DNA of 64,000 nucleotides. It comes from Cytobacillus gottheilii. GTDB taxonomy: Bacteria; Bacillota; Bacilli; Bacillales; Cytobacillaceae. The notes beneath the pieces are model-generated. The model was not told the DNA's origin. It was given only the letters and a program-made list of their open reading frames with translations, and did no database searches. Below, one piece after another: positions 63,096 through 64,000 of the stretch; within the stretch, counting starts at the first letter, position 1, and every line of letters begins with the position of its first letter. The translations under genes were made by a program, and so were the position numbers. The DNA lies in NCBI RefSeq assembly GCF_900166665.1, contig NZ_LT800494.1, forward strand, positions 3,494,061-3,558,060, written 5' to 3'.

Positions 63096-64000
63096 ATGTA
63101 TATCTTACATAAAATCTTTTCGAAGCTAACAAAAATTAGATTGATTGATGCGGCTCTGCTGGCTGCTGCGATGATTTTTATCAGCAGCGTTACGATGAAG
63201 CTCGTGGAGCCTGAGACTTTTCCCCGCTATATCGATGCCCTATGGTGGACGATGACCACGCTCGTCACTGTTGGATATGGCGATTATTATCCAACAAGTG
63301 ATCTCGGCAGGGTTTTCACCATGCTGCTTGTTTATACTTTTGGCATCGGCGGAATGGGGATTATTATTGGAAAACTATTTGAAGGCTTCAGCACTTACCG
63401 TAAATGGAAGGAGGAAGGAAAATTGCAGTATTCCGGGAAAGATCATTATATTTTAATCGGCGGCACGAAAGAAAAGTTAGCTAATGTCATAGAGGAAATC
63501 ACCAGCAGCGGCCCGAAAAAGGAAATCGTCATCATTGACCATCTGGAACGCGCACCAATTGAAGGCGATCAGGTGCATTTTATCAGCGGCAATCCTGCTG
63601 AAGAAGAAGTTTTACTGAAAGCCAATATCCTTGAAGCGAAATCGGTTGCTATTTTCTCTGATGACCGAAACGATCAGGCAGAATACGCCGATGGCAAAAC
63701 CCTGCTCACTGCCTCTCGCGTCGAACATATTTCCAAAAAGTACGACCGCAATATCTATACCATCGTCGAAGTCAAAAAAGATAAACATATCGCCCTGTTC
63801 GAACATGCCAATGTCGATGAATTTATTCTTTCCAATGATTCCGTTTCCCGTCTCATGGCTCAAGCCTCCCTCCACCATGGTTCAAGCAAACTATTCAACC
63901 AGATGCTAAGTAACAAAGATGGCGAAAACCTCTATGCTATCTCCGTAAAGCCTCAATGGAAAACCTACCGTGATGCGGCTATGGAGCTTTTTGATATGGG
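63096..64000 (+). CDS. potassium channel with TrkA-N (RCK) domain, 3' end outside window
   Basis: About 301 codons are visible. Two membrane helices (about residues 16-36 and 73-92) flank the pore loop with selectivity filter TVGYGD near residue 57. A Rossmann-like RCK domain follows (LIGGTKEKLANVIEEI onward), as in YugO-type channels. AGGAGG lies 6 bases before the ATG at 63096, 3 bases after the ATP-grasp gene. The channel is the last visible gene of the cluster and continues beyond base 64000. Confidence 0.9.
   Translation, partial: MYILHKIFSKLTKIRLIDAALLAAAMIFISSVTMKLVEPETFPRYIDALWWTMTTLVTVGYGDYYPTSDLGRVFTMLLVYTFGIGGMGIIIGKLFEGFSTYRKWKEEGKLQYSGKDHYILIGGTKEKLANVIEEITSSGPKKEIVIIDHLERAPIEGDQVHFISGNPAEEEVLLKANILEAKSVAIFSDDRNDQAEYADGKTLLTASRVEHISKKYDRNIYTIVEVKKDKHIALFEHANVDEFILSNDSVSRLMAQASLHHGSSKLFNQMLSNKDGENLYAISVKPQWKTYRDAAMELFDM

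Overview
The window looks like chromosome of a Gram-positive, endospore-former-type bacterium of the Bacillaceae (Bacillus in the broad sense). This rests on low G+C, strong AGGAGG-type ribosome binding sites, TTG/GTG starts, class I preQ1 riboswitches, a BceAB-like transporter, a DUF3231 protein, a YdaG-like stress protein and Bacillus-type dispersed repeats. No rRNA, tRNA, CRISPR array, integrase or intact transposase was seen.

Region 1 (1-32.8 kb) is mostly housekeeping and accessory metabolism: a truncated GNAT gene, a small repeat element with 14-bp inverted ends, an SgrR-like regulator, a HAM1-family NTP pyrophosphatase with an MFS exporter, a chemotaxis receptor, membrane proteins, DUF3231, a Nudix hydrolase, a BceAB-type ABC transporter divergent from a PadR regulator/DUF2812 pair with a large palindromic operator, a 13-copy 52-bp tandem repeat, a broken macro-domain gene, a 7TMR-type diguanylate cyclase, reductases, a Ca2+-type P-ATPase and a Suppressor-of-fused-like gene. 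Queuosine supply is split over two loci, a VUT/YhhQ transporter and queC-queD-queE, each behind its own preQ1-I riboswitch.

Region 2 (33.4-58.2 kb) is a defence island with no housekeeping genes. From left to right it holds: (a) a two-gene AddB-like / UvrD-like helicase pair; (b) a C5-cytosine methyltransferase with an unusually large internal insertion; (c) a Vsr endonuclease; (d) a LlaJI/BsuMI-type restriction system made of two C5 methyltransferases and a small ribbon-helix-helix protein on one strand and McrB-like plus LlaJI/McrC-like restriction genes on the other, with a 32-bp palindrome at the restriction promoter; (e) a decayed UvrD C-terminal fragment; (f) a tightly overlapping six-gene operon: Z1 ATPase, MORC/MutL-like GHKL ATPase, an unknown 313-aa protein, a DUF6339-like protein, a C5 methyltransferase and a DUF4420 PD-(D/E)XK nuclease; and (g) small unknown or regulatory genes. 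Four distinct C5 methyltransferases lie within about 11 kb.

Region 3 (58.3-64 kb) returns to chromosome-like content: a PAS-GGDEF diguanylate cyclase, a decayed sunset-domain gene, two small genes, and a likely operon of lipoprotein, DUF350 membrane protein, an unknown protein, a glutathionylspermidine-synthase-like ATP-grasp enzyme and a TrkA-type potassium channel that runs off the window.

Functions were assigned by reading motifs and by memory of protein families; no database search was run. The best candidates for new biology are the helicase pair (a), the six-gene Z1/GHKL operon with its two unexplained subunits (f), and the putative operator controlling restriction (d).
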